Below, in pieces: positions 45,029 to 53,867 of a stretch of 64,000 nucleotides of DNA. Below the pieces are notes generated by a model. It had not been told where the DNA came from. It worked only from the letters and a program-made list of their open reading frames with translations, and searched no databases. The stretch is from assembly GCA_022701275.1 (NCBI GenBank), contig CP031740.1, forward strand, positions 1,747,001-1,811,000, read 5' to 3'. Both the position numbers and the translations under genes were made by a program. The stretch comes from Microcoleus vaginatus PCC 9802 (GTDB taxonomy: Bacteria; Cyanobacteriota; Cyanobacteriia; Cyanobacteriales; Microcoleaceae). Every line of letters begins with the position of its first letter. The first letter of the stretch is position 1.

Positions 45029-45202
45029 TCAGTGTCCTAATACTTTCGCTCGGCAACTCCCTCAAGCGTTGCAGCCTTCTTCGGCAAATTAGAAAGCTGT
45101 TTGCTGCGGGTTATAACAGTTAATTATGAGATCGACATTAAGAACTGTTAAGCCGTGTCACCTGAGAAATTATAACACTGCTGACAGAACCGCAGAATAG
45201 TG

Positions 45203-45256
45203 AGTTATCAGTTATGAGTTTAAAGTTAAGAGATTTTTAACTCATAACTGATAACT
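45203..45256 (-). terminator. 18-bp hairpin downstream of accA
   Basis: Arms AGTTATCAGTTATGAGTT (45203-45220) and AACTCATAACTGATAACT (45239-45256), 15 bp past the accA stop codon. It has no T-run after it but should strongly affect readthrough into the SDR gene. Confidence 0.6.
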
Positions 45257-45270
45257 TTGAATCGATCGAC

Positions 45271-46251
45271 TCAAGCAGAAATTTCAGTGAATACACCGAT
45301 GTGGCGAAACTTTTGATACCGAAGCTCGCGTCGCTGCTGAGCCGTAAGCTGTGTGAGTTCTGCTAAGTTTTCCAACAAAGCTTGTTTGAGCATGGAAGCG
45401 GCTTTGAGGGGATTCGAGTGAGCGCCACCGATCGGCTCGGGTACGATTTGATCGAGAATGCCGAGGTTTTTCAAGTCCCAGGAAGTGATTTTCAGGGCTT
45501 CTGCAGCCAAGTTAGCTTTGCCAGAGTCTTTCCAGAGAATGGCCGCGCAAGCCTCGGGCGTGGCGACGGTGTAGACGGAATGTTCCAGCATCAACAACCG
45601 CTCGCCGACACCGATACCCAATGCGCCGCCGGAACCGCCTTCGCCGATGACGGTGCAAATAATGGGAACGTCGAGGCGAAACATTTCTCGGAGGTTGCAG
45701 GCGATCGCCTCTCCCTGTCCGAGCTGTTCTGCTTCTAAGCCCGCCCAAGCTCCGGGAGTGTCGATAAAGGTGAAAATTGGCATTCCGAAGCGATCGGCGT
45801 GTTCCATCAACCGCAGGGCTTTGCGGTAGCCGCCGGGAGCAGCCATGCCGAAGTTGCGGGCGATATTGTCTTTAGTGTCACGCCCTTTTTGATGGCCGAT
45901 GATGACGGTGGGACGCCCGTCTATGCGGGCAATTCCGCCGACGAGGGCCGGGTCGTCTCCGCCGCGCCGATCACCGTGAAGCTCGATCCACTCGTCGCTA
46001 ATTGCCTGAATGTAATCGAGGGTGCTGGGGCGGCGCGGGTGACGGGCGAGTTGCAGCCGCTGCATGGGGGACAAGCTGCTGAAAATCTCTTGTCGCAGTT
46101 GTGTCGAGCGAGCTTCGAGTTTGCGAATTTCGTCGGTAACATCGACGCTGTTTTCTTCGGCGAGTTCGCGGATCTGGTGAATTCGGGTTTCTAGTTCCGC
46201 CAGCGGCTTTTCAAAATCTAGGAGTAGTGGTTTGCGGTCGGGGTTTGCCAC
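45271..46251 (-). CDS. accA: Acetyl-CoA carboxylase carboxyltransferase alpha subunit
   Basis: 326 residues. It pairs with AccD to transfer the carboxyl group to acetyl-CoA, committing carbon to fatty acids. Segments: [68 protein letters not shown] and [14 protein letters not shown], all typical. Start GTG at 46249-46251 ([17 protein letters not shown]). It is downstream of aar on the same strand, with a terminator-like hairpin between, so coupling to alkane synthesis by shared supply is inference. Confidence 0.97.
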   Translation of the reverse strand: MANPDRKPLLLDFEKPLAELETRIHQIRELAEENSVDVTDEIRKLEARSTQLRQEIFSSLSPMQRLQLARHPRRPSTLDYIQAISDEWIELHGDRRGGDDPALVGGIARIDGRPTVIIGHQKGRDTKDNIARNFGMAAPGGYRKALRLMEHADRFGMPIFTFIDTPGAWAGLEAEQLGQGEAIACNLREMFRLDVPIICTVIGEGGSGGALGIGVGERLLMLEHSVYTVATPEACAAILWKDSGKANLAAEALKITSWDLKNLGILDQIVPEPIGGAHSNPLKAASMLKQALLENLAELTQLTAQQRRELRYQKFRHIGVFTEISA

Positions 46252-46460
46252 GCTGATAATTTCTATAAGGTTTTAAGGTTTTGTCGATCAACTATTTTCC
46301 GATCCTACCCTGTCTGAGGATAGTAAAAAAGACGGAAAAATTGCCAACTTTGAGTTTTAAATTTTGTATGATATCAAATTTGGTCACATCATAATTATCA
46401 TATGGCGCGCTCCGGAAGCTCGCGCTGCACTCCGAAAAATATTATTCCCATGCCAACGAA

Positions 46461-46500
46461 AGAGTCAACAGTTAAAATTTCCCATTTAACTGTTGACTCT
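46461..46500 (-). terminator. 16-bp hairpin downstream of aar
   Basis: Arms AGAGTCAACAGTTAAA (46461-46476) and TTTAACTGTTGACTCT (46485-46500), five bases past the aar stop codon on the minus strand. The T-rich run after it is short. Confidence 0.7.
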
Positions 46501-46505
46501 TAACA

Positions 46506-47531
46506 TCAAACTGACATTAATAAAGGTCGGAAACCGTGTTTGACAGAAATAAGACCGATTTGCTCCATCTTTTCCACAGTAATTTGATTCCGTCCCCAAG
46601 AAAAATTGGTATACAATTTTTCAAATTCCAGCAGCATTGATTCGGCAAAACACGCAAACAACTGTCGGCCCGGTACATCCATATTGACAATCTTCATAAT
46701 TTTCCACTCAATATCGAGGGAATGCTCGACAATCCCGCCATTTAGTACGTAAATTCCGGGATGCTGAACCTGAGTTGCCAGATTTTTCGGATAGCCACCG
46801 TCAATCAATAAACAGGGTTGCTTCAATGTCTTGGGGTCAATTTCTACTCCCTTGGGCATACTCGCTACCCAGACTACAATATCCGCTTGGGGCAGGGCTT
46901 CTTCCAAATCCATGATTTTGCCTCGCCCTAATTCCGATTGCAAATCTTGCAATCGTTCTTTGTCGCGGGCAATGAGCAACAATTCTGCTACATTTGTTTT
47001 AACATTGAGCCAGCGACACACAGCACTGCCAATATCGCCAGTAGCACCGCAAACGGCTACAGTGGCTTTTGAAAGTTCAATCCCCAATTTAGGGGCTGCT
47101 TCTTCTACTTGGCGGCAGAGGATGTAAGCCGTGTGAGTGTTACCAGTGGTGAATCGCTCGAACTCCAACTTGAGATTGCGAATTTGCTTAATTTGCTGCA
47201 AGTTGAAAGTCTCAAAAATGATGGAAGAAAAGCCGCCTAAAGCAGTGATGTTAATCCCGTGTTTTTGAGCGTGTGCCATCGCATTAAGGATTTTGCGAGT
47301 GGCTGCTTTAATCCGGCGAGTTGCGAGCATTTCGGGCAGAAAACAGGACTCCACATAGTGGCCTTCTATTTTTTGTCCAGTGATGCTTGTTACCGTGATA
47401 TGATCAACTATTTGGGGCGGCGCGCTGCACCAAAAATCGAGACCTTGATCGGCATATTCTGGATAGCCCAGCTCGTTAGCTACTGATTGGGCGTGTTCTA
47501 AGCTGGTTAAGTGACCGATTAGACCAAACAT
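46506..47531 (-). CDS. aar: Long-chain acyl-[acyl carrier protein] reductase
   Basis: 341 residues, full length. It reduces fatty acyl-ACP to fatty aldehyde with NADPH in the cytoplasm. N-terminal [20 protein letters not shown], the Rossmann loop [18 protein letters not shown] near 158-175, and the C-terminal region [26 protein letters not shown] are typical of cyanobacterial AAR. The aldehyde passes to ADO, encoded just upstream. A heptamer array sits 17 bp before the ATG in place of an SD. Confidence 0.97.
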   Translation of the reverse strand: MFGLIGHLTSLEHAQSVANELGYPEYADQGLDFWCSAPPQIVDHITVTSITGQKIEGHYVESCFLPEMLATRRIKAATRKILNAMAHAQKHGINITALGGFSSIIFETFNLQQIKQIRNLKLEFERFTTGNTHTAYILCRQVEEAAPKLGIELSKATVAVCGATGDIGSAVCRWLNVKTNVAELLLIARDKERLQDLQSELGRGKIMDLEEALPQADIVVWVASMPKGVEIDPKTLKQPCLLIDGGYPKNLATQVQHPGIYVLNGGIVEHSLDIEWKIMKIVNMDVPGRQLFACFAESMLLEFEKLYTNFSWGRNQITVEKMEQIGLISVKHGFRPLLMSV

Positions 47532-47548
47532 TAAGTTGTCAAATGAAG

Positions 47549-47604
47549 GAAGTTTGAAGATGGAAGTTTGAAGATGGAAGATGGAAGATGGAAGATGGGA
47601 AGAT
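47549..47604. repeat. Heptamer tandem repeat (GGAAGAT) and variants
   Basis: Eight 7-bp units, alternating GGAAGTT/TGAAGAT then three GGAAGAT, between the aar and ado genes, 17 bp from the aar start. Confidence 0.9.
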
Positions 47605-47687
47605 TAAAAAATTATATTTTAAAATGAGGTATCCCATTTTTTATTTTTTATTTTTAATTGTTTTCCCATTCCTTTTTTCCAAATTAA

Positions 47688-48380
47688 CTAGGCTGCGAGG
47701 CCTTGTGCTGACATCCGCATGATATCGCGGTTGTTAAAGCCTATGTTGCCTAGGGCTTCGCCGTAGGCAATCATAAAGTCTTCGATTAAAGCGTCTTTTT
47801 CCATTCCCAAGACGCGGGCATCGTCTGCGACAGCGTTTAGCAGTTTCCAGATGATGGGCAGGTTTTGGCGGTTGGCGGCTTCTAGTTCCGCTTTGGATTC
47901 CTCAAAGTGAGCTTGCAGCCAGACTTCCCCAAAGTTGAGGTGGCTGTATTCTTCTTTGACGACGCCTTCGGTGATTTTGCGAGCAAAATCATCGGCGACG
48001 GGGATATAGATGTTGTAGGCTGCGATCGCAAAACACTCGATAATTAGCGATTGAATCAGCAAGCAAGTTACAATCTGACCCTCAGCCGCGGCCGTTTGGA
48101 AGTTTCTGTGCAAATCCGAAAAGAACTGTTTGGCAAATGCCATGTCCGGCGTGACTTTAAGATTCCGGCCGCAAGCTTGGAAGCCCTTCATGTGGCGGTT
48201 CTCCATCTTGGACAAGCCAATTAACTCTGCTTTTTTGTCAGCCAACAGTTCGGCCAGTGTCAGGTAATTGTCGTGAGCTTCTTGTTCGCCTTCAATCACA
48301 ATGGCGTTGATGCGGCTGTAAGCATCTTTGTAAGTTTCGGTTTGAAAGTCAATTGTTGGGCTAGCCTCAAGCTGGGGCAT
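47688..48380 (-). CDS. ado: Aldehyde-deformylating oxygenase
   Basis: 230 residues. A ferritin-like non-haem diiron enzyme that turns fatty aldehydes into alkanes (n-1) plus formate. The helices carry the diiron ligands, with Glu/His in [52 protein letters not shown] and [18 protein letters not shown]. No signal peptide; cytoplasmic. It lies 157 bp upstream of aar on the same strand, the standard cyanobacterial arrangement. Confidence 0.98.
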   Translation of the reverse strand: MPQLEASPTIDFQTETYKDAYSRINAIVIEGEQEAHDNYLTLAELLADKKAELIGLSKMENRHMKGFQACGRNLKVTPDMAFAKQFFSDLHRNFQTAAAEGQIVTCLLIQSLIIECFAIAAYNIYIPVADDFARKITEGVVKEEYSHLNFGEVWLQAHFEESKAELEAANRQNLPIIWKLLNAVADDARVLGMEKDALIEDFMIAYGEALGNIGFNNRDIMRMSAQGLAA

Positions 48381-48876
48381 AGATATGTAGTCTCCTCATA
48401 TAAGCTTCTGGGATGTTTGGAAACCCCTTTAAAATTCGGGGTCAGTGACAGTGCACTTTACCTATTTTGAACGCACCCCATCTAAATCAGAGATTATAGC
48501 TGAGGATTCTTTCGACAAAGAACTTTTCTTTGACTACCGGGAAAAACTGGCGTCCTCAGCGTGTTAGCCGGACTTTGGCCCTCGAACACTCCAGAAAGAC
48601 TATCGCTAGAATGCTATCTATTTACTAATTACTGGAATTAGTCGTTAGTCGATCTTTTGCCCGGAAATAGATGATAGAAATACGGTCTATGTCTCCACCT
48701 TTAAAGGTTTTACAGTACCAAATCTATCTCTAACATTATATCCTAACCACAACTTCCTCGCTTGGTACTCCTTCTTTCCCTCTACGACATATTATGTTGT
48801 TGTATGGGAATCTTCGGGGAGGCGATCGGGTTGGATAACCTCACAGGCTTATTATTTTAGGTTAATTCACAAATTT
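48381..48876. other. 496-bp divergent intergenic region
   Basis: No gene seen. It contains the ado promoter on one side and the ABC permease upstream region on the other. No strong hairpin or tandem repeat identified. Confidence 0.4.
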
Positions 48877-49695
48877 ATGGGTAAATCCTTTGACAGATCT
48901 CAAGCGCTGGAATTGCTGAGTTTTATTTTGTTGCTGGCGGGGGCTGCGCTGGTGCTGCTGCCGCTGGCTGCTGTATTTTTGGTTTCGCTGTCACCATCTG
49001 GTGTTGGTGTCAAGGCCACAGGCTTGACTTTGGCGAACTATCAGGAGGCTTGGCGACGGGGTAATTTTTTATTGGCATTCTTTAATTCTACTCTAGTGGC
49101 GCTCGCAGTGACGGGTTTTCAGGTTGTGACTTCTGCTTTGGCCGGTTATGCTTTGGCCAGGCTGAAGTTTCGGGGGCGACAGGCCATTGTGTTGGGGGTT
49201 TTGGCAACGCTGGTAATTCCGTTTCAGCTTTTGGTGATTCCCATTTTCATGGTTTTGAAGTGGGGCCATCTGCTGAATACCTACGGGGCGCTGATTTTGC
49301 CTACGGCGGCTAACGGTTTTGGGATTTTTCTGCTGCGCCAGTATTTTATGACTGTTCCGGTGGAGTTGGAGGAGGCGGCAATGCTGGATGGGGCGAACCG
49401 CTGGCAGGTTTTGTGGCAGGTGATGTTACCTTTGGCCCGCCCTGCTTTGGTGACGCTGTTTTTGTTTACGTTTATCGGGGAGTGGAACGATTTGTTTAAG
49501 CCGCTGGTGTTTACGACGCGGCCGGAGTTGCGGACTGTGCAGTTGGTTCTGGCTGAGTTTCAGGAACAGTTTACTAGCAGTTGGCAGTTGTTGATGGCGG
49601 CGGTGGTAATTGGAACAGTGCCGGTGGTATTGCTGTTTTTGGCCGGTCAACGGCAGTTTATTCGGGGGATTGCGGCGACGGGGATTAAGAATTGA
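48877..49695 (+). CDS. Carbohydrate ABC transporter permease (MalG-like)
   Basis: 272 residues with six membrane helices. The cytoplasmic EAA loop, EEAAMLDGANRWQVLWQVML followed by PLARPAL, is the contact with the ATPase. The C-terminal segment of MalG-like permeases is present. Family: CUT1 sugar importers. No second permease, binding protein or ATPase is in the neighbourhood, so it probably works with components encoded elsewhere, as often in cyanobacteria. Start ATG at 48877; no clear SD. Confidence 0.9.
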   Translation: MGKSFDRSQALELLSFILLLAGAALVLLPLAAVFLVSLSPSGVGVKATGLTLANYQEAWRRGNFLLAFFNSTLVALAVTGFQVVTSALAGYALARLKFRGRQAIVLGVLATLVIPFQLLVIPIFMVLKWGHLLNTYGALILPTAANGFGIFLLRQYFMTVPVELEEAAMLDGANRWQVLWQVMLPLARPALVTLFLFTFIGEWNDLFKPLVFTTRPELRTVQLVLAEFQEQFTSSWQLLMAAVVIGTVPVVLLFLAGQRQFIRGIAATGIKN

Positions 49696-49748
49696 GTTGG
49701 AGATGCTTGGCAATTAAGTTTGTAGTCATTTGTGCAACCATTCTCAAG

Positions 49749-49811
49749 AACAGGCAAGATGCCTGTTCCACAAGAACATTTAGTATTTGTGGAACAGGCA
49801 TCTTGCCTGTT
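49749..49811. repeat. Paired palindromes forming a 25-bp stem
   Basis: AACAGGCAAGATGCCTGTT and its inverted partner lie at 49749-49767 and 49793-49811. With the flanks (CCACAA/TTGTGG) they form a 25-bp perfect stem and a 13-base loop, a transcribed hairpin downstream of the permease gene. Confidence 0.9.
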
Positions 49812-49939
49812 GCTGACATTGGTACAAGATGTGAATTTGTAGTCACTGGGCGATTGAACTCGCTACTATACAAACGAAGTTCACTCCAAGTGGACTAAGA
49901 GATAAAGGGAATATCAAAGCTGTATTATTATGTGTATCT

Positions 49940-50188
49940 ATGCAAAAGCTCGGTTTGTTTTTATTTGTCATATCTTTTTTGCCGTGGCTGGCAATCTTTT
50001 TGGTTGTGCCCTTCCTGCCGCTGGATCTTACCCAAAAAACTACTTTATCTGTCGTTCTGGCTGTTGGGGCGGAAGTTTGTTTTTGGATTAGCGTAGTGCT
50101 GTTGGGGAAAGAAGTAGTTACCAAATATCGGCGTTATTTGCATCCCCGCTATCTTTGGAAAAAACTCAGAAATTTTAACCGCAGATGA
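49940..50188 (+). CDS. Transporter-suffix-domain small membrane protein
   Basis: 82 residues. Two hydrophobic segments, LGLFLFVISFLPWLAIFLVV and LSVVLAVGAEVCFWISVVLL, then a basic tail VTKYRRYLHPRYLWKKLRNF. This matches the small transporter-suffix proteins found alone or at transporter C-termini. Role unknown. About 245 bp downstream of the ABC permease. Confidence 0.75.
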   Translation: MQKLGLFLFVISFLPWLAIFLVVPFLPLDLTQKTTLSVVLAVGAEVCFWISVVLLGKEVVTKYRRYLHPRYLWKKLRNFNRR

Positions 50189-50240
50189 ACAGGGTTCGAC
50201 GCAGATAATGAGCCTGGATGTTGGCGCTTATCTGCGGTCA
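50180..50240. repeat. Inverted intergenic repeat
   Basis: Begins accgcagatgaacagggttc and ends ggcgcttatctgcggtcaag; the ends pair (ACCGCAGAT/ATCTGCGGT). It is a common cyanobacterial intergenic palindrome, located between convergent genes. Confidence 0.65.
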
Positions 50241-50248
50241 AGGTTGAG

Positions 50249-51277
50249 CTATTCGCTAAAAATTTGCAAGCGAATAGAGCGTTCTCCGTCTCCGAAATCC
50301 ACTTCTATCTTTTCTCCCGAAAGAGTGTCCAAGCATCCCAAAAGCAACCGCAAGTTGGGTGTGCTTGCTCCTGTATCCACGTACAATCTATCTGCCAAAC
50401 TGCCTAAACGCTTCCAAATCGTGTAGAGTTTGACTACTGTTTGTTCGAGCTGTGCGGCTTGTTTTACAACGTCGGCGGTGGTTCCCAAACAGCCTACTCG
50501 CAAAGATTCTTCTAAGGCCATTTCCATGTCTAAATGAGACTGATTGAGAGCTTGCACTTGGGCGGCGGCGTCGAGATATTTTGATAAGTTCTTGGCGTCG
50601 GATGTTAGCTGTTTGACAGTATCTACGTCGGGATTTTCTGCTACTTCTTTTTGAATTTCGCTTTGGTGAGATGGGGAGAGTTTCTCCATTTCTTTGACTA
50701 AAGGAGCGAGGTAGCGCGAAGGTAGAGAACCAGTAGATGCTTTTTCTTTGACTTCTTCGGGCAATAAATCTGAGTTCATTGCCATCCATTCGTCGGATAG
50801 TTGTTTGACTTCGCGGCGGGTGATGCGATCGCCATTGGCTGCTGCATCTGTTACCATTTGCTGGACTTCGGGAGATGCTTTGGCGGTTTCTACAAAGGCT
50901 CTTTTGCTGAAGTTTCTAATGGAATCAGGGTCTAAATCTCCTTGCTGGATCAGAGTATCGGCACTATTAGCTAATTCTATCAAAGAATAGGCTTGACTTT
51001 TGCCAATTTCTCTTTCTTTGAGCCAGTTCAAAAAGCCTGTACCGCGTCCTTCGCCGCCTTTTTTTTCTCTGTCTCGGACTGTTCGGAGAATGCGTCCCCG
51101 CCAAATGTCGGTTTGCAAGTCGAAGCGATCGCACACTTTCCAGGCATTGTCAACCTGATTTTCAAAATCAAACTCTGGTATTTGTTCGTCTTCGGGGTCT
51201 GGCAATTGGAAATTGATATCGGTAAAGCCGTTGAGGGCTTCTGCAAGTTCTGCGGGATTTAGGGGGACTTCAGCCAT
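50249..51277 (-). CDS. Conserved hypothetical protein, DUF3102-like central region
   Basis: 342 residues, soluble and helical. The N-terminus is acidic (LPDPEDEQIPEFDFENQVDN). A central part, FLNWLKEREIGKSQAYSLIE then LANSADTLI, resembles the DUF3102/ParB-associated helix-turn-helix style. It then has RRILTR/REVKQLSDEWM-like and SPSHQSEIQKEVAENPDVDT segments and long helices. The C-terminus ends DFGDGERSIRLQIFSE. DNA binding is possible but not shown. No partner gene adjoins; repeats flank it. ATG at 51277. Confidence 0.65.
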   Translation of the reverse strand: MAEVPLNPAELAEALNGFTDINFQLPDPEDEQIPEFDFENQVDNAWKVCDRFDLQTDIWRGRILRTVRDREKKGGEGRGTGFLNWLKEREIGKSQAYSLIELANSADTLIQQGDLDPDSIRNFSKRAFVETAKASPEVQQMVTDAAANGDRITRREVKQLSDEWMAMNSDLLPEEVKEKASTGSLPSRYLAPLVKEMEKLSPSHQSEIQKEVAENPDVDTVKQLTSDAKNLSKYLDAAAQVQALNQSHLDMEMALEESLRVGCLGTTADVVKQAAQLEQTVVKLYTIWKRLGSLADRLYVDTGASTPNLRLLLGCLDTLSGEKIEVDFGDGERSIRLQIFSE

Positions 51278-51626
51278 TAGGAAAAATTTGTGTAGTGCAA
51301 CAGCCGGTTGAATTGGGAACTTGCACGGGTTGACAGTTGAGACGCTATATGTAGCGGTAAGGTAGGCAAGATTTACCTACTAATAGAGTTTTTGTGCAAG
51401 TCATATTATTATTGCACGATGGGGGGCGATCGGCGAAAAGATACCCAAAATGACTCCGGGCACGCCCCTGATGGGACTTGATGCGAGTGCTGGCTGTGCG
51501 GGGATTGAGTTAAAGTGAATGAGGAAATTAAAGGAACTAATAAAATTCTGGAAACTACCAAACGTTACGAGTGCTCTATCCCTTTGTTAAGCTAGAATTG
51601 AGAACAGTAGCTAAAGGAAAAATGCC
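51278..51626. other. 349-bp divergent intergenic region
   Basis: No gene seen. Small inverted repeats GTAGG/CCTAC (51362-51380) and GTGCAA/TTGCAC (51394-51417) lie here; either could be an operator, but this is a guess. Confidence 0.35.
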
Positions 51627-51824
51627 ATGTCAGAACAAGACATCGCTAATATCATTACTATCGAACCGGGGAAGCGAGGCGGTAAACCCTGTATTAGAGG
51701 CATGAGAATTACAGTTTATGACGTGTTGGAATATCTCGCTTCTGGGATGAGTTATGAAGAAATCCTAGATGATTTTCCCTATCTTACCCAAGAGGATATT
51801 TGGGCTTGTTTGAGTTTTTCTTAA
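51627..51824 (+). CDS. DUF433 domain protein, antitoxin-like, C-terminally shortened
   Basis: 65 residues. The DUF433 core is clear: ITIEPGKRGGKPCIRGMRIT and VYDVLEYLASGMSYEEILDD, ending LTQEDIWACLSFS. Typical members continue about ten more residues (AYAADRE-like). DUF433 proteins are VapB45-type antitoxins, usually followed by a PIN-like DUF5615 toxin gene. None follows here; the next gene is the pentapeptide protein, so this is an orphan or remnant. An SD-like AAAGGAAAA precedes the ATG. Confidence 0.85.
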   Translation: MSEQDIANIITIEPGKRGGKPCIRGMRITVYDVLEYLASGMSYEEILDDFPYLTQEDIWACLSFS

Positions 51825-51886
51825 ATAGTTATCATATTAGGTTCGGTAATCGCTAATAATGATTTTATAGTAAGAGCGTAAGGCTC

Positions 51887-51903
51887 GCGAGCTAGAAGCT
51901 CGC
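51887..51903. repeat. Small palindrome GCGAGCTAGAAGCTCGC
   Basis: Seven-bp arms around AGA, between the DUF433 gene and the pentapeptide-repeat gene. Resembles other GCTAGAAGC-type palindromes such as the one at 33553-33573. Confidence 0.6.
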
Positions 51904-51956
51904 ACTGTAGTCGTAATTAATTGACTGGACATAATATTATCTCCCTGCGTGAAATC

Positions 51957-53810
51957 ATGCCCAAAGACTTCTCCGGTAAAAATCTCCGAGGCCGCAACTT
52001 CAAAGGTCAAAACCTCACAGGTGCCAAATTCATCGGTGCAGACATCCGAGGCGCAAACTTCACCAATGCCATCCTCAGAGAAGCTGACTTCACCCGTGCC
52101 AAAGCCGGACTCCAACACCGCTGGACAATTTTTCTAGTAACTGTCTCGCTATTTCTATCGGTAATATCGGGATTGATGTCAGCTCGTGCTACTTTGTGGA
52201 TAGCAGTTTTTTTCACTCCAGATATCATCAAACAGTACACCATTCGTCCCGGTGTAGTTGTGTTGATAGTTTTGGCAATTTCCTTTATAGCTATTATCCG
52301 CCAAGGTCTAGGGGCAGCGACAGAGGCAGGGGCAGCGGCAGTTGCAGTGGCAGTGGCAGGGGCAGGGGCAATGGCAGTGGCGGCGGCAGGGGCAGGGGCA
52401 GTGGAAGTGGCAGCGACAGGGGCCGTGGGAGTGGCAGGGGCAGTGGCAGCGGCAGGGGCAGCAGCGGTGGCACTGGCAGCGGCAGCGGCAGTGGCAGGGG
52501 CAGCGGCAGGGGCAGTGGCAGCGGTAGTGACAGCGGCAGTGGCAGGGGCAGCGGCAGGGGCAGCGGCAGGGGCAGCGACAGGACTAGGTATTTACGTTGC
52601 TTGGCGTGCCCTGGCTGGGGATGAGAAACACGCCTTGATTCGCACCGTTGCCATTTCCTTTGCCACTACAGGTGGCACTAGCTTTCGCAGTGCGGATTTA
52701 ACTGATGCCAATTTCACTGAGGCAACTCTCAAAAGTACAGATTTTAGAACAGCCAATCTCACTCGCACTTGCTTCCGCAATACAGAAAAACTCGATCGCG
52801 CGCGTGTCGCTAATTCGATATTAGCTGATACCCGCGTCCGAGAATTACTCATCACTGGCAATGGCTACAAAAAATCCTATGTTGGTGCGAATCTCCAAGG
52901 AGCAAACCTGACAGGCGTTAATCTCAACGAAGCTAATCTCAAGCAGGCTAATCTCAACGAAGCAACTTTGCATCTAGCTAATTTGGAATGGGCAAACCTC
53001 AGTGAAACTCAAGCCTTGGCAACAGATTTTACAGAAGCTTATTTTACAGGTGCTTGTTTGGAAGCTTGGAATATTGACGGTAATACAAAGCTCGATCGCG
53101 CTGACTGTCGGTTTGTTTATCTTCTAGAAGATCCCAAACCGGGAACTGACGATCGCGATCGTCGTCCTCACCACATCAACAAGTGTTTTGAACCGGGGGA
53201 TTTCGAGAAACTCTATAAAAAGATTATGGAAACCGTGCAAATCCTGATCAAAAATGGGCTTAACCCAGAAGCTTTTACCGCCGCTTTTCAGAAGTTAATG
53301 CAAGAATTTCCAGAGATTACACGGGCTTCCATTCAAGGAATTGAGAAAAAAGAAAACGATGTTTTACTGATTCTCAAGGTTTCCGAAGGAACGGATAAGG
53401 GAAAAATAGAGCAAACTTGGGACGAAGTTTATCAAGCAAGGCTGGAAGCTCAAAGACAAGCCGAACACTTAAAATCTAAAGATGAAATTATTGAAATTGA
53501 AAGACATAACTACCGTGTCTTTCAAGACTTTGTGAAAGGAGTGTTTAGTCAATACTTAGTAAATCCTTCAACCGTGCTTCAGCCATCGAACCCTACAATT
53601 AATATTCACAATCAATCTACAGCAGAGAATAAAGTCGCAAGCGAGAACATCGACCAAAGTCGCAAAGCTGAAATTTCAGGCGGAACGGTTCACGCTACCG
53701 GTGCCGGATCATTAAGTTTAGGAGATAATGACGGTACAACAGCCAACACGATCGAAGAGTTGCCTGATTCAGCCGTTAGCGCAGCCCTCGAAGAGGATCG
53801 CCCTTCCTAA
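51957..53810 (+). CDS. Pentapeptide-repeat membrane protein with Ala/Gly/Val-rich segment, cluster gene 1
   Basis: 617 residues from ATG 51957 (MPKDFSGKNLRGRNF). A TTG 36 bp upstream would add 12 residues. Order: pentapeptide repeats (FKGQNLTGAKFIGADIRGA, 14-50); two hydrophobic helices (56-82 and 100-115); a 95-residue Ala/Gly/Val tract (about 119-213); a second pentapeptide block (FRSADLTDANFTEATLKSTD, then YVGANLQGANLTGVNLNEAN); an IQGIEKKENDVLLILKV domain; a coiled coil (AEHLKSKDEIIEIERHNY); and a C-terminal Gly/Ser motif (GGTVHATGAGSLSLGD). The last three recur in the next two genes. Pentapeptide repeats form right-handed beta helices. Overall function unknown; membrane-linked structural or defence role is inference. 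Confidence 0.8.
   Translation: MPKDFSGKNLRGRNFKGQNLTGAKFIGADIRGANFTNAILREADFTRAKAGLQHRWTIFLVTVSLFLSVISGLMSARATLWIAVFFTPDIIKQYTIRPGVVVLIVLAISFIAIIRQGLGAATEAGAAAVAVAVAGAGAMAVAAAGAGAVEVAATGAVGVAGAVAAAGAAAVALAAAAAVAGAAAGAVAAVVTAAVAGAAAGAAAGAATGLGIYVAWRALAGDEKHALIRTVAISFATTGGTSFRSADLTDANFTEATLKSTDFRTANLTRTCFRNTEKLDRARVANSILADTRVRELLITGNGYKKSYVGANLQGANLTGVNLNEANLKQANLNEATLHLANLEWANLSETQALATDFTEAYFTGACLEAWNIDGNTKLDRADCRFVYLLEDPKPGTDDRDRRPHHINKCFEPGDFEKLYKKIMETVQILIKNGLNPEAFTAAFQKLMQEFPEITRASIQGIEKKENDVLLILKVSEGTDKGKIEQTWDEVYQARLEAQRQAEHLKSKDEIIEIERHNYRVFQDFVKGVFSQYLVNPSTVLQPSNPTINIHNQSTAENKVASENIDQSRKAEISGGTVHATGAGSLSLGDNDGTTANTIEELPDSAVSAALEEDRPS
52311..52595 (+). repeat. GC-rich hexamer array inside pentapeptide gene
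   Basis: About 285 bp of GGCAGN/GGGGCA-type 6-bp units, such as ggcagtggcaggggcagcgg. The array is open in all three forward frames. In the gene frame it encodes A/G/V-rich sequence; the other frames give RGSG- or QWQG-type runs. Base composition is far from the AT-rich flanks. Confidence 0.9.
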
Positions 53811-53867
53811 CAAAGTGAGTAATGCTATAATTTTAGTCAAACTCTGGTAACAGCGGAAATCAAAGCT

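Noticed and set aside
45203-45256. Riboswitch between accA and the SDR gene
   Set aside because: It is a simple hairpin without conserved riboswitch elements; a terminator-type structure explains it better.
52196-52624. Alternative frame encoding RGSGSG-type protein
   Set aside because: It results from the hexamer array being open in all forward frames. The pentapeptide frame is the one with real domains on both sides.
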